From Bacteriovorax sp. Seq25_V (GTDB lineage: Bacteria; Bdellovibrionota; Bacteriovoracia; Bacteriovoracales; Bacteriovoracaceae), in the NCBI RefSeq assembly GCF_000447795.1, contig NZ_AUNI01000015.1, positions 124,001 through 188,000 on the forward strand: 64,000 nt of DNA, written 5' to 3'. Every line of letters starts with the position of its first letter. The stretch's first letter is position 1. The translations under genes were made by a program, and so were the position numbers. Below, one piece after another: positions 1 to 7,832 of the stretch. The notes below the pieces were generated by a model that was not told the origin of the DNA, searched no databases, and saw nothing but the letters and a program-made list of their open reading frames with translations.

Positions 1-1019
1 TCGTTGTCTTTTTTAAAGATTGAGAAAATTCTCTTTATTAAATTGTCATGACTCTTATCTAGTGAAACGATCTCTCCCACGTGAATAACCATTTTTTCTG
101 GTTGTGGAATTAAGTCAGCAAGGTTGAAACTATAAATATTATCAACAGTGATGTATTGATGCTTATAATCGTCCTCGAGCTTAAAGTGCGTCATTGAGAC
201 GTTAATAGACTTGTTTTTAATTACTGAATTTAAATCAATTACTGAAGGATCATTTACACGATAGTATTTTCTAAGCCTTAAAAATCCTTTTACAGCATTT
301 TTTGTAGGTTTTGGAATAGGTTGAGTTATTTTCCAGCTTGTATCAAGTAGCTCAGCCGAAACAGTGATTGCACCACCGACATACTGAAAAGCCTCGCCAG
401 AAAAAGGAATATTTGTCCCTAAGACTGATTCTGGTAATGTTTTAGGATCGTTTGTGATGTCGTTTAAAAGTCTTCCTGTGGTATTAAAGTTTACAAGTTG
501 GTTTGAATCTAATTCAGGAGAAAAGCTTGCTTCCGTATTTCTTGGTGTGAAAGTAAAATCCAACTCGAAGTTGGCATCAATGAGTTTTACAGCTTTAAAA
601 GTATAAACGAACTGATTTAAAAATTGCTTAACCAACTGTCCTTTTGCTGATGCCGGTAGAGTTAACTCTTTATTTCCTTTAGCGAGTTCAGCGAAAGTTT
701 TCTTTAAACCTTCTTCGATAGCTTCTTTTCCATTTTTCTTGAAATAATCAGCGCCCTTATCGCTCCAAAAGTGAACATCCATATCGTATGTGACATGCCC
801 GCTATGAGTGTCGAATTGAAAGTAGTCTTCAAACTGGCTCGCTGCAGGTAAGGTAGAGAGATCGAGTGAGGCGGGAGCTCGATCAGAGACTGTCTGACTA
901 CTTTTTGAGCTCCAATGGCCTTGTATCTCTGGTCGAAAGAAATTATCGTAGGCCAAGTAGTTGGTGTAGGCTACTCCTAGGAATAGGATAAACCATTTAA
1001 ATTGTGTTTTTGAATTCAA
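1..1019 (-). CDS. Membrane-anchored hypothetical protein, C-terminus outside window
   Basis: An uninterrupted minus-strand frame of 339 codons runs off the left edge. I place the start at a TTG at 1019 because GGAGG lies 5-6 bases upstream and the next in-frame ATG is far inside. Residues 7-26 form one hydrophobic segment (FKWFILFLGVAYTNY), which looks like an uncleaved N-terminal anchor. The remainder is soluble and rich in charged and beta-type residues, without a domain I recognise. It is divergent from the EamA gene, whose start is about 110 bases away, so the short gap probably carries both promoters. Function unknown. Confidence 0.7.
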   Translation of the reverse strand, partial: MNSKTQFKWFILFLGVAYTNYLAYDNFFRPEIQGHWSSKSSQTVSDRAPASLDLSTLPAASQFEDYFQFDTHSGHVTYDMDVHFWSDKGADYFKKNGKEAIEEGLKKTFAELAKGNKELTLPASAKGQLVKQFLNQFVYTFKAVKLIDANFELDFTFTPRNTEASFSPELDSNQLVNFNTTGRLLNDITNDPKTLPESVLGTNIPFSGEAFQYVGGAITVSAELLDTSWKITQPIPKPTKNAVKGFLRLRKYYRVNDPSVIDLNSVIKNKSINVSMTHFKLEDDYKHQYITVDNIYSFNLADLIPQPEKMVIHVGEIVSLDKSHDNLIKRIFSIFKKDN

Positions 1020-1128
1020 AATATCCTCCACTTCACATTTATCTTTACTCTCTTCGGATAAAAGCATTATATAATTGAGTATAAACCTAGGTTTCTCAAT
1101 AGATTTAATTACTTATATTGGAAGATTA

Positions 1129-2028
1129 ATGCTTAATTACTTGTACTTTGCCCTTCTTGCACTTTTTTGGGGAGGCTCATTTGTTGCTATAAAAAATCTT
1201 ATCGGTGAGATTCCTTCTTTTACTTCTGCATTTTATCGCGTTCTTTTTTCCGTACTTTTTTTGAGTATCATTTATATAAAAAAATTAAATATCGATTTTA
1301 AAAACGATCTCGCAAAAAAAGAAATTCTTAATTCTGCTATCGCTGGTTTGTGTTCGATTGGTATACCATTCGCATTTCTTTTTTGGGGAGAACTCCATAC
1401 TTCTCCAAGTCTTGCGGCTATTATCAATGGAACCGTTCCTCTCTGGACAATGATAATAGGGATTTTGTTTTTCAATGGAGCAAAAGAAGTTACTAGGCTA
1501 AAACTTGTTGGTCTCGTTCTTGGAATAACTGGAATTGTGATTATATTTTTTCCGAAGATTAAATTCTCTGGAAGTGACTTAGAAATTTATGGCCTTATTT
1601 CAATTATGTTTATGGCAATTTTCTATGCAATTGGAATTAATTTAAATAAAACCCTACTGAGCGGGCATAAATATATTCTTGGAAGTCGGAATACAATTAT
1701 TCAGCAATTGTCTTCGCTTGTCCTATTGTTCGTTTTAACGCTCGCAATTGATGGAGTGCCAGAGGTTTCAAAGATCATGAATTTATCAGCATCGGGGAGT
1801 ATTATCTATCTTTCTTTATTTTCTACGTGCTTTGCCTTTATCATATTCTACAAACTCATTGAACACTTTGGCGCAGTTAAGGCATCGACAGTTACATTCT
1901 TTGTTCCTGCCGTTGCACTTATTCTTGATGGGATCATTTATAATAGAAGTCTCGAACTATATGAGTCGACTGGTGCTGCAACAATTTTTCTAAGCATGTA
2001 CTTTCTTAAGGATCGAAAAATTACTTAG
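1129..2028 (+). CDS. EamA/DMT-family inner-membrane transporter
   Basis: About 299 residues with roughly ten hydrophobic helices in two halves, the usual length and layout of drug/metabolite transporters. The N-terminal LFWGGSFVAIK and the later TVPLWTMIIG and GLVLGITGIVIIF stretches are typical EamA helix signatures; the second half repeats the fold (FFVPAVALILDG). I prefer the ATG at 1129, preceded by GGAAG, over a TTG at 1075, because the first helix then starts at once as in other family members. Substrate cannot be told. Its last 8 bases overlap the convergent def gene. Confidence 0.85.
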   Translation: MLNYLYFALLALFWGGSFVAIKNLIGEIPSFTSAFYRVLFSVLFLSIIYIKKLNIDFKNDLAKKEILNSAIAGLCSIGIPFAFLFWGELHTSPSLAAIINGTVPLWTMIIGILFFNGAKEVTRLKLVGLVLGITGIVIIFFPKIKFSGSDLEIYGLISIMFMAIFYAIGINLNKTLLSGHKYILGSRNTIIQQLSSLVLLFVLTLAIDGVPEVSKIMNLSASGSIIYLSLFSTCFAFIIFYKLIEHFGAVKASTVTFFVPAVALILDGIIYNRSLELYESTGAATIFLSMYFLKDRKIT

Positions 2029-2554
2029 ACAGAACTTGGTTTAACTCATCATCGTAAGAGAGCAGAGTAATATCTTTAATTCTATCAACGTAGATTTTGC
2101 CAAAGAGGTGATCAAGCTCGTGCTGAAAAACAGTTGCCAAGAAATCTTCTGCAATAATACTTTGTGGTTCTGCGTTCTCGTCGAGATATGAGATTTCGAC
2201 CTGACGTGGTCTCTCGACATAACCGCGAAGTCCTGGCACCGAAAGACAACCTTCCCAAAATCCCTGGAGTGTTTCATCGAGAATCTTAATCTTAGGATTA
2301 AATATTTTAAGGAGAGGGAACTCTGTTGCTTCACTGTAGCGCGATTGCCCAGATTCGATATTTATAAGGGCAACACTCTTGCTTATTCCAACTTGTGGAG
2401 CAGCGATACCAATTCCGCCTTCAGCTTTCATTGTGTCATAGAGATCTTGAAGTAGTTGATGCGTTTCCTCGGACAATATCTCACTAGGAGTAAGCTCTTT
2501 TGCATGCTCCCTCAGTATTGGATTTCCCATTTTTATCACGTTTAAAATGGCCAT
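2021..2554 (-). CDS. def: Peptide deformylase
   Basis: Removes the formyl group from the N-terminal methionine of nascent proteins; a metal-dependent cytosolic hydrolase. All three family motifs are present in the 177-residue product: GIGIAAPQ (about 47-54), EGCLS with metal ligand Cys103, and QHELDH with His145, Glu146 and His149. The start at 2554 is chosen because GGAG lies 7 bases upstream; an in-frame ATG 21 bases earlier has no ribosome site. Length is normal for the family. No fmt partner is next to it, unlike in many bacteria. Confidence 0.96.
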   Translation of the reverse strand: MAILNVIKMGNPILREHAKELTPSEILSEETHQLLQDLYDTMKAEGGIGIAAPQVGISKSVALINIESGQSRYSEATEFPLLKIFNPKIKILDETLQGFWEGCLSVPGLRGYVERPRQVEISYLDENAEPQSIIAEDFLATVFQHELDHLFGKIYVDRIKDITLLSYDDELNQVLSK

Positions 2555-2613
2555 GACTTGTCTCCATATTTTCATTTTTAATGATACAAGTATATACTAA
2601 TGGCGGAGAAATT

Positions 2614-3087
2614 ATGAAAAAAATTCTATTTGTTTGTCTTGGAAATATTTGTCGCTCACCAGCTGCTCATGGGGTGATGGAAAACGAAGTTAAAAGACTT
2701 GGAAAGCAGGATGAATTCTTTATTGATTCAGCGGGAACATCAGGACAGCATTCTGGAGACCTTCCCGATGCTAGAATGAGACAATCGGCTACAAGCCGTG
2801 GATATACTCTTGATAGTCTTTCACGTAAATTTACTGTTGATGATTTTGAAGAATTTGATCTTATTCTTGCTATGGATAAATCAAACTTAAGTAATATTTT
2901 AAAATTAGATTCGAATGAAAAATATCGCGGAAAAGTTAGACTCTTTTGTGAATTTTGCACAAGAACGAGTTTAGAAGAAGTACCCGATCCTTACTGGAGC
3001 GGGCGAGATGGCTTTGAACAAGTTCTCGATATCGTGGAAGACGGGGTTCAAGGAATCCTAAAATGTTATGAATCAGAAAAAAAGTAA
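2614..3087 (+). CDS. Low-molecular-weight protein tyrosine phosphatase
   Basis: A 157-residue cytosolic phosphatase of the LMW-PTP (Wzb/YwlE) family. The N-terminal P-loop CLGNICRS gives nucleophile Cys8 and Arg14 of the CX5R motif, and the C-terminal VPDPYWSG holds the general-acid Asp. It could act on protein Tyr-P or Arg-P; substrate unknown. The ATG at 2614 follows GGAG by 6 bases and puts the P-loop at its usual place, so the 11 extra upstream codons are left out. It overlaps the GreB gene by 20 bases, so the two are co-translated. Confidence 0.93.
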   Translation: MKKILFVCLGNICRSPAAHGVMENEVKRLGKQDEFFIDSAGTSGQHSGDLPDARMRQSATSRGYTLDSLSRKFTVDDFEEFDLILAMDKSNLSNILKLDSNEKYRGKVRLFCEFCTRTSLEEVPDPYWSGRDGFEQVLDIVEDGVQGILKCYESEKK

Positions 3088-3556
3088 TTATATTACTCAT
3101 ATTGGCTACAAAGTTTTAGTCGATGAACTAAATCTTCTCATCAAAGAAGAGAGGCCTAAGACGACTGAGATTGTAAAATGGGCAGCTTCGTTAGGTGATC
3201 GTTCTGAAAATGCTGATTATATATACGGAAAGAAAAAACTTCGTGAAATAGATCGTCGTATTCGATTTTTAAATTCAAGAATTGATGATGCTGTCGTTAT
3301 TAATCCAACAGAAATCAAAAGTGAGAAAGTTCAATTTGGTGCGACTGTCTTAGTTTGTAACGAAGAGGGGGAAGAGAAAACTTTTTCTATTGTTGGAATT
3401 GATGAGAGCAAGCCTGCGGAAGGCAAAATTAGCTGGGTCTCGCCAATCGCGAAGAGTATGCTTGGCAAAACTGTTGGAGATGAGGTTCTTGTTCGCTCAC
3501 CAAAAGGTGAAATGGAATATGAAATTTTAGAAATTAACTATAAGGAAATTTTATGA
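3068..3556 (+). CDS. greB: Transcription elongation factor GreB
   Basis: Binds the RNA polymerase secondary channel and stimulates cleavage of backtracked transcripts. The 162-residue protein has the N-terminal coiled coil followed by the FKBP-like domain. The diagnostic loop LGDRSENADYIYGKKKLREI sits at the coiled-coil tip with the two acidic catalytic residues (D and E of GDRSENAD); YGKK..REIDRRIRFL is the GreB rather than GreA version. It is the second gene of a tight plus-strand run and ends in an ATGA overlap with the next start. Confidence 0.93.
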   Translation: MNQKKSNYITHIGYKVLVDELNLLIKEERPKTTEIVKWAASLGDRSENADYIYGKKKLREIDRRIRFLNSRIDDAVVINPTEIKSEKVQFGATVLVCNEEGEEKTFSIVGIDESKPAEGKISWVSPIAKSMLGKTVGDEVLVRSPKGEMEYEILEINYKEIL

Positions 3557-3933
3557 TGATTGAATGTTCAGTATCTCTTGGTGAGTTAGTAGATAAAATT
3601 ACAATACTAGAAATTAAACAAGAAAAAATTAAAGATGATGCTAAGCAACTACTAATTGCTGATGAATTAAGTGCTTTAAATACTAAGCTTCAAGCATTGA
3701 ATCTGAATGATCTAAAAGACTTAAAAGATGAGCTACGTCACATAAATCATAAACTCTGGCTAATAGAAGATGATATTCGTGATAAGGAGTCAGCAAAGGA
3801 ATTTGATCAAGATTTTATAGAATTAGCAAGATCTGTTTATATAACAAATGATTTGAGATTTAAGGTTAAAAATCTAATAAATATGCGTTACAATTCTACA
3901 ATCAAAGAAGTTAAATCATACAAGGGATACTAA
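3553..3933 (+). CDS. DUF6165 family protein
   Basis: A 126-residue soluble, mostly helical protein. The N-terminal VSLGELVDKITILEIKQEKI matches the signature I know for DUF6165, a small family of unknown function sometimes found near glycan or methylation genes. The body has leucine- and charge-rich heptads (DLKDLKDELRHINHKLWLIEDDIRD), suggesting a helical hairpin or coiled coil. It overlaps greB by four bases (ATGA) and stops two bases before the methyltransferase start, so it belongs to the same operon. Confidence 0.75.
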   Translation: MMIECSVSLGELVDKITILEIKQEKIKDDAKQLLIADELSALNTKLQALNLNDLKDLKDELRHINHKLWLIEDDIRDKESAKEFDQDFIELARSVYITNDLRFKVKNLINMRYNSTIKEVKSYKGY

Positions 3934-3935
3934 AA

Positions 3936-4730
3936 ATGGCAAAAATTCCATTGGAATTAAAGTACGAACTCTATGAAGGAACAGTACAAAATCATGATGC
4001 TGATATCGATTTCATTAATAAAGAGTATAAGAAAACATATAAGAGATTACCTTTAACTTTAAGAGAAGATTTTGGTGGTACTGCTGCAATGACTTGCGAC
4101 TGGGTTAAGCAGAGTAAGGATCATCTCGGTTGGGCCATTGATCTTGATCCTGAACCAATTACTTATGGTAAGAAAACTCACTATGCTAAATTAAATACAG
4201 ATCAACAATCTCGCATGAAATATATCGAAGGAAATGTTCTCGCAAAGAGAGATTTTAAGGCTGAAGTTGTTGTTGCTTTTAATTTCTCATACTTCATTTT
4301 CAAAAATAGAAATACGCTTGTTGAGTATTTTAAAATGGTGAGAGAGGGTCTTGATAAGAATGGGATGTTCTTTCTTGATATTTTTGGTGGTACTGAAGCA
4401 CGCCAAGAGCTTGTTGAGGAAACTGAACACGAGAACCACACTTACTTCTGGGATTGTGATAAGTACAACCCTCTCACTGAAGAAGTTATGTATTACATTC
4501 ATTTTCAAACTCATGAAGATGGTGTGAAGTATGAAAAGGTTTTTAAGTATGACTGGAGACATTGGAGTATTGGAGAGATTCGCGATGCTTTATATGATGC
4601 TGGATTCAGTGATGTTATAACTTACTGGGAAGGAACAGACGAAGATGGTGAAGGTGATGGAGAATTCTATCGCGCTACTGTTGAAGAGAACTGTGAGTCT
4701 TGGGTTACTTATATTGGAGCTCTTCCTTAG
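3936..4730 (+). CDS. Class I SAM-dependent methyltransferase
   Basis: 264 residues with a Rossmann methyltransferase core. LREDFGGTAAMTCDW is the glycine-rich SAM loop (motif I) near residue 45, GWAIDLDPE gives the acidic residue that would hold the ribose, and EVVVAFNFSYFIFK is motif IV. The C-terminal half carries the KYDWRHWSIGEIRDALYDAGF stretch seen in related small-molecule or protein methyltransferases. Substrate unknown. It is the last gene of the plus run and its end overlaps a convergent gene by four bases. Confidence 0.85.
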   Translation: MAKIPLELKYELYEGTVQNHDADIDFINKEYKKTYKRLPLTLREDFGGTAAMTCDWVKQSKDHLGWAIDLDPEPITYGKKTHYAKLNTDQQSRMKYIEGNVLAKRDFKAEVVVAFNFSYFIFKNRNTLVEYFKMVREGLDKNGMFFLDIFGGTEARQELVEETEHENHTYFWDCDKYNPLTEEVMYYIHFQTHEDGVKYEKVFKYDWRHWSIGEIRDALYDAGFSDVITYWEGTDEDGEGDGEFYRATVEENCESWVTYIGALP

Positions 4731-5137
4731 TAAGAAAGAGACTCAATTTCAAATTTGCTCTTTGAAATGATATCTGGAATTTTGTATGACTCCGGATACA
4801 CGACAAAGAGCTTTTTATTTTCTGCATTATCTAACTTTTCAAGAATCATTTTAAAATCTTCAAAGTCATTCTTTGAGAATGTATTCTTTGTGTTTGCATT
4901 GAAGATAATAAATGGCTTTTTGAAGTTTGATGTAATGAAGTAGTTATTAACATCAAGCTTGATTTCACTAACTTTCGAGTGCTCTAAAAAAATTGATATT
5001 CTTCCATCAACAAGGTAATTGAATGTCTGATGTACAGGAGTCACCGTTGTAATTGGCTCTTCTGTGAACCAAATTACTCCCAGGCAATTGTCATCAATAG
5101 ATGAAAGAATTTTGTCTTCGAGTTCTCTAGATGTCAT
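4727..5137 (-). CDS. Hypothetical protein downstream of nusB
   Basis: 136 residues with no signal peptide or membrane segment and no family I recognise. The sequence alternates beta-type stretches (CLGVIWFTEEPITTV, KPFIIFNANT, KKLFVVYPES) with charged helices, compatible with a small alpha/beta domain. Its ATG overlaps the nusB stop (TAATG arrangement), so it is probably translated with nusB and nrdR from one minus-strand transcript. Confidence 0.7.
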   Translation of the reverse strand: MTSRELEDKILSSIDDNCLGVIWFTEEPITTVTPVHQTFNYLVDGRISIFLEHSKVSEIKLDVNNYFITSNFKKPFIIFNANTKNTFSKNDFEDFKMILEKLDNAENKKLFVVYPESYKIPDIISKSKFEIESLSY

Positions 5138-5613
5138 TATTTTTGAATCTTATCTAATACGCCGTTAACAAATGAAGAAGATTCCTTCGTACCAAACTTC
5201 TTAACAAGATTAATGTACTCATTAAGAACTACTTTTTTTGGAGTATCTTCAAAAAGAATTTCATAGGCACCAAGGCTTAAAACTGCTTTTTCAATTGTTC
5301 CAATTGAAGAAAGACCTCTTTTGTTCAGGCTCTTTTCAATCGTTCCAAGAATTGCTTTTTCTTCGTTTAAAAAGCCTTTTATAAGTTTTTGACCATGATT
5401 TTGAATTGAAGGATTAAGACCATTACCTATATGCTCTTCATCTTCTTTGATATAACTTTCTTCGAATTCAACGATGGCTTCAATATACTTTGCATCTTCT
5501 GCAATAATCGCATCTTTTTCTTCTGAAAAATCATCTAGGAATAGACGATAGATAAATTTAAATGCGTACTCTCTTGCTGCTGTTTTATTGCTGAAGTTGG
5601 CCGGGTTCACCAT
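5137..5613 (-). CDS. nusB: Transcription antitermination protein NusB
   Basis: Binds boxA RNA with NusE and supports antitermination of rRNA operons. At 158 residues it has the all-helical NusB pattern: an N-terminal AAREYAFKFIYRLF (basic helix plus the aromatic pair usual in NusB), an acidic middle helix, and the conserved C-terminal block GAYEILFEDTPKKVVLNEYI followed by VKKFGTKESSSFVNGVLDKI, the most diagnostic part. The order nrdR-nusB is common in bacteria. The start overlaps nrdR by 29 bases. Confidence 0.95.
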   Translation of the reverse strand: MVNPANFSNKTAAREYAFKFIYRLFLDDFSEEKDAIIAEDAKYIEAIVEFEESYIKEDEEHIGNGLNPSIQNHGQKLIKGFLNEEKAILGTIEKSLNKRGLSSIGTIEKAVLSLGAYEILFEDTPKKVVLNEYINLVKKFGTKESSSFVNGVLDKIQK

Positions 5614-6085
5614 GTTTTCCTTTGCTAATACTTATTTTTTCAATACTTTTTTGTAAACTATCGACGAAACCATTAATGTCTTTAAAGCTCCAGTAAAATG
5701 AAGCAAAACGAACATAGGCTACAGGATCTAGTTGGTAAAGTTTCTGCATTGTAACTTCACCGACGATCTTTGCTGAAACTTCCCCTGGAAAATTCTCTGC
5801 AAGTGCCCTTTCGATTTCATCTATTAAACGGTTAAGATCTGAGGTTGTAACGGGACGTTTTTGCGACGCCTTGTAAATCCCCTTGCTGATCTTTTCACGA
5901 TTATACGGTTCTCGTCTTTTATCATTCTTTACTATAACTGGCATCTGCAATTGTAATTTTTCATATGTGGTAAATCTCTTTCCACATTCAAGGCACTCAC
6001 GTCTACGCCTAACAGCGAGGCCATCACTCAAGTGGCGAGAGTCGATAACTTTTGTTTCTTGTGCGTTGCAAGACGGGCAGTACAT
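5585..6085 (-). CDS. nrdR: NrdR, ATP/dATP-sensing repressor of ribonucleotide reductase genes
   Basis: The 166-residue protein has the N-terminal zinc ribbon MYCPSC...ECLECGKRF (Cys3, Cys6, Cys31, Cys34) and an ATP-cone from about residue 49 (MPVIVKNDKRREPYNREKI) to 139, exactly the NrdR plan. The family binds NrdR boxes upstream of nrd operons when dATP is high. No nrd genes are in this window. It heads the nrdR-nusB-hypothetical operon. Confidence 0.96.
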   Translation of the reverse strand: MYCPSCNAQETKVIDSRHLSDGLAVRRRRECLECGKRFTTYEKLQLQMPVIVKNDKRREPYNREKISKGIYKASQKRPVTTSDLNRLIDEIERALAENFPGEVSAKIVGEVTMQKLYQLDPVAYVRFASFYWSFKDINGFVDSLQKSIEKISISKGKHGEPGQLQQ

Positions 6086-6140
6086 AAAATAATCCTTAAC
6101 TCGTCTTTTTTACTTAGATTACCCCTTTCTGACAAGTCTT

Positions 6141-6292
6141 AACTGCTCCCTTAAAATGGGGATGGAGTTTAATATTGCATAGATATTATAGACACTTATA
6201 CTTTCGAGATTTGGCTGCGATAAAAAAGTTGAGCTAAGTATTTGGAGCTATTGGATATTTCAAGAATCTATCCCCATCATTGTGCAGCAGTT
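6141..6292. repeat. Inverted-repeat element, copy A (152 bp)
   Basis: The ends are an imperfect inverted repeat of 23 bases: the left arm starts AACTGCTCC and ends ATGGGGAT, and the right arm reads ATCCCCAT...GCAGTT; about 17 of 23 positions pair. The same outer AACTGC/GCAGTT and inner ATGGGG/CCCCAT boxes occur in copies B and C at nearly the same separation, so this is a family of short interspersed elements. It carries no ORF. A TA dinucleotide flanks ACTGC...GCAGT on both sides, but this is not repeated at the other copies. Confidence 0.75.
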
Positions 6293-6293
6293 A

Positions 6294-6322
6294 TTGACCA
6301 ATCGAAATTGGCTCCCTAACAT
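6294..6322 (+). promoter_or_regulatory. Sigma-70-type promoter of the mini-gene
   Basis: TTGACC (6294-6299, 5 of 6 to consensus) and TAACAT (6317-6322, 4 of 6) are separated by exactly 17 bases. The -35 begins one base after the right end of element A. The predicted start is near 6329, about 24 bases before the mini-gene ATG. A small CCAAT-CGAA-ATTGG hairpin (6298-6311) lies inside the spacer and could be an operator. Confidence 0.6.
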
Positions 6323-6352
6323 TTAAAGACACACAATAATTGAGAGGCACGA

Positions 6353-6418
6353 ATGAATCTAACAATCCAGCTAGTACTGCTCGTTTGTTTTGTAACACTA
6401 GTAAATCAACTCTTTTAA
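6353..6418 (+). CDS. 21-residue hydrophobic peptide (small membrane protein or leader peptide)
   Basis: The ORF starts MNLTIQLVLL and ends FVTLVNQLF; 10 of 21 residues are Leu or Val. GAGAGG lies 5 bases before the ATG, a 17-bp-spaced promoter lies upstream, and a GC-rich hairpin starts 9 bases after the stop, so it forms a self-contained transcription unit. The length and single hydrophobic stretch resemble Ibs-type toxic membrane peptides, while the Leu/Val richness followed by a hairpin also resembles a branched-chain amino-acid leader peptide. No leu or ilv gene follows, so I favour a small membrane peptide. It is bracketed by elements A and B. Confidence 0.5.
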   Translation: MNLTIQLVLLVCFVTLVNQLF

Positions 6419-6426
6419 TCTGTTGG

Positions 6427-6445
6427 CCCCTCCTGAGTGGAGGGG
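6427..6445 (+). terminator. Hairpin ending the mini-gene
   Basis: CCCCTCC-TGAGT-GGAGGGG is a perfect 7-bp stem with a 5-base loop, followed by ATGCTTTCTTT. The T tract is interrupted, so termination may be partial. It lies 9 bases after the mini-gene stop and 12 bases before element B. Confidence 0.6.
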
Positions 6446-6456
6446 ATGCTTTCTTT

Positions 6457-6611
6457 AAACTGCTCCAGTTAAATGGGGACAACTTTAGAAATTTCCCTGC
6501 TATATTAGATATTTGCTGTCTTAATATTCGAACTGCCAGAAATAACTTTATTTATCGCGAAGTAATTATTGAGTAATCAATGATCCTGTCCCCATTTAAC
6601 TGGAGCAGTTT
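6457..6611. repeat. Inverted-repeat element, copy B (155 bp), perfect 25-bp arms
   Basis: The arm at 6457-6481 (starts AAACTGCTCC, ends ATGGGGACA) is the exact reverse complement of 6587-6611. Each arm also holds a small internal palindrome, AACTG-CTC-CAGTT. The 105-base interior has no ORF with a ribosome site and shares a TTCGA box near the middle with copies A and C. The arrangement resembles a BIME-like pair of REP units or a MITE; no transposase is in the window. Between it and the next gene at 6708 I see only an A+T-rich stretch and a possible promoter (TTGAGT, AATAGT). Confidence 0.85.
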
Positions 6612-6707
6612 ATAGTTTCTACTATTTTTTGATCTAAGCTCTTGAAAATATGTAATCAAATAAAGAAATAAGTTGAGTTTTTTGCTCGGGTTACCGAATA
6701 GTCTGAA

Positions 6708-7832
6708 ATGAAGCTTCTAAAAATCATACTATTATCTTACTTGCTATCGGCTTGCTCGTCGACGACTCTAATTAGAGATCCTGCTTCGATTGGTTTAGAG
6801 AATTGTTTTGATGCAATTTCTAGCTTTGACGTAACTAATACTCGAGGCCTTGGCACGATAGGTTCACAAAAATTGTCTCCAGGCTGGAGGCTTGAGGAAT
6901 CTGACTGGGTTCGTTTAAATCAGGGACAGCGAAATACTCTTCACACCCTAAGGCCTGATCAAAGACTATGGAATATTGAAAATCTCAATCGCGTTAATCT
7001 TCCTGTACCAGTTGCGACACTTAAAGATCAGAAGAAATTTTCAAAGATTCATGAAGTGAAACTTCTTGATGTTGCAGATATTGATGGGAATCCTGTTCGA
7101 CCATTGTTTAAAGTTGATGGAGTCATGAAAGAAGTTGAGACTAACTACGGTCAAAATGTTCGTATGATGCTAGCAAAACTTCCAAGTGGAGAATTTCTTT
7201 TTCCGAAAGAACTTGAGCAGTTCGAAGAGGCTGCGATGTTGGCAGATGAATTTTTCAGAAAGAATTTTTCTGATTACGATGATTATCATGTTTATGTAAG
7301 TATTCATCAAGGTAAGGTCGTAAAAGAAAATACTCAGGCTCGTCTTGGAAAAAGTGTTGGAGATGATATTGTTCAAGGAAAGAGAACTGGTGCGCATGTT
7401 GATGGCTATCAAGTTCCAGAACATATTGAAGATACTACAATTGATCACACAGTCATGGTTTCAGATAATGTCCCAACAGAATTCTTCAATCATCCTTTTG
7501 ATATTGAAAATATTGGATACTCTGAAGCTCTTCAAAAGTTTGATGATCTCGCAGACATGAGAAAAGTCGTCTATGCACAGCCGTATGTTCTTGCGCTGAT
7601 TGATGCTTACGGTGTCCATCGAATGGGGATTGCGACCGAGGACGGAGAGAGATCGTTTATAAAATTTAAGCTTTCGAAGAAAGTTTTCAATCAAGAAGGT
7701 AATACTTTAAATCCATTAATCGATTATAAGAAGCTAAAAGAAGATGCGACTTCAGGTTTACAGAATCCTCTTTGGAAACGTTGGACAAGTAAGGATGTGA
7801 ATTTAAGCGAAGGTAGGGGCAATGTTGAATAA
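6708..7832 (+). CDS. Predicted lipoprotein of unknown function
   Basis: 374 residues. The first 16 residues (MKLLKIILLSYLLSAC) are a lipoprotein signal with lipobox LSAC, so the mature chain is probably lipid-anchored in the periplasm or outer membrane. The rest has no family I recognise and is rich in acidic and aromatic residues. It overlaps the next gene (nucleotidyltransferase-like) by 11 bases, so they form a two-gene operon and may work together at the envelope. No good ribosome site precedes the ATG; an AATAGT box ends 5 bases upstream, so a leaderless transcript is possible. Confidence 0.7.
   Translation: MKLLKIILLSYLLSACSSTTLIRDPASIGLENCFDAISSFDVTNTRGLGTIGSQKLSPGWRLEESDWVRLNQGQRNTLHTLRPDQRLWNIENLNRVNLPVPVATLKDQKKFSKIHEVKLLDVADIDGNPVRPLFKVDGVMKEVETNYGQNVRMMLAKLPSGEFLFPKELEQFEEAAMLADEFFRKNFSDYDDYHVYVSIHQGKVVKENTQARLGKSVGDDIVQGKRTGAHVDGYQVPEHIEDTTIDHTVMVSDNVPTEFFNHPFDIENIGYSEALQKFDDLADMRKVVYAQPYVLALIDAYGVHRMGIATEDGERSFIKFKLSKKVFNQEGNTLNPLIDYKKLKEDATSGLQNPLWKRWTSKDVNLSEGRGNVE

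Noticed and set aside
2555-2575. Seven-codon N-terminal extension of peptide deformylase
   Set aside because: No ribosome site precedes the earlier ATG, while the ATG at 2554 has GGAG at 7 bases and gives the standard N-terminus.
6353-6445. Leu/Val-rich ORF plus hairpin as a leucine/isoleucine attenuator
   Set aside because: No branched-chain biosynthesis gene follows, and element B separates the hairpin from an unrelated lipoprotein gene; no clear antiterminator pairing was seen.
6340-6576. 78-codon plus-strand ORF and 63-codon minus-strand ORF in the same region
   Set aside because: The first has no ribosome site of its own and runs into element B; the minus-strand ORF has no ribosome site. 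The 21-codon frame with a good site explains the region better.
6141-6611. Elements A and B as integron attC sites
   Set aside because: The AAC/GTT arm bases and cassette-like layout recall attC, but the GTTRRRY and RYYYAAC boxes are not present in A or B and no integrase is in the window.
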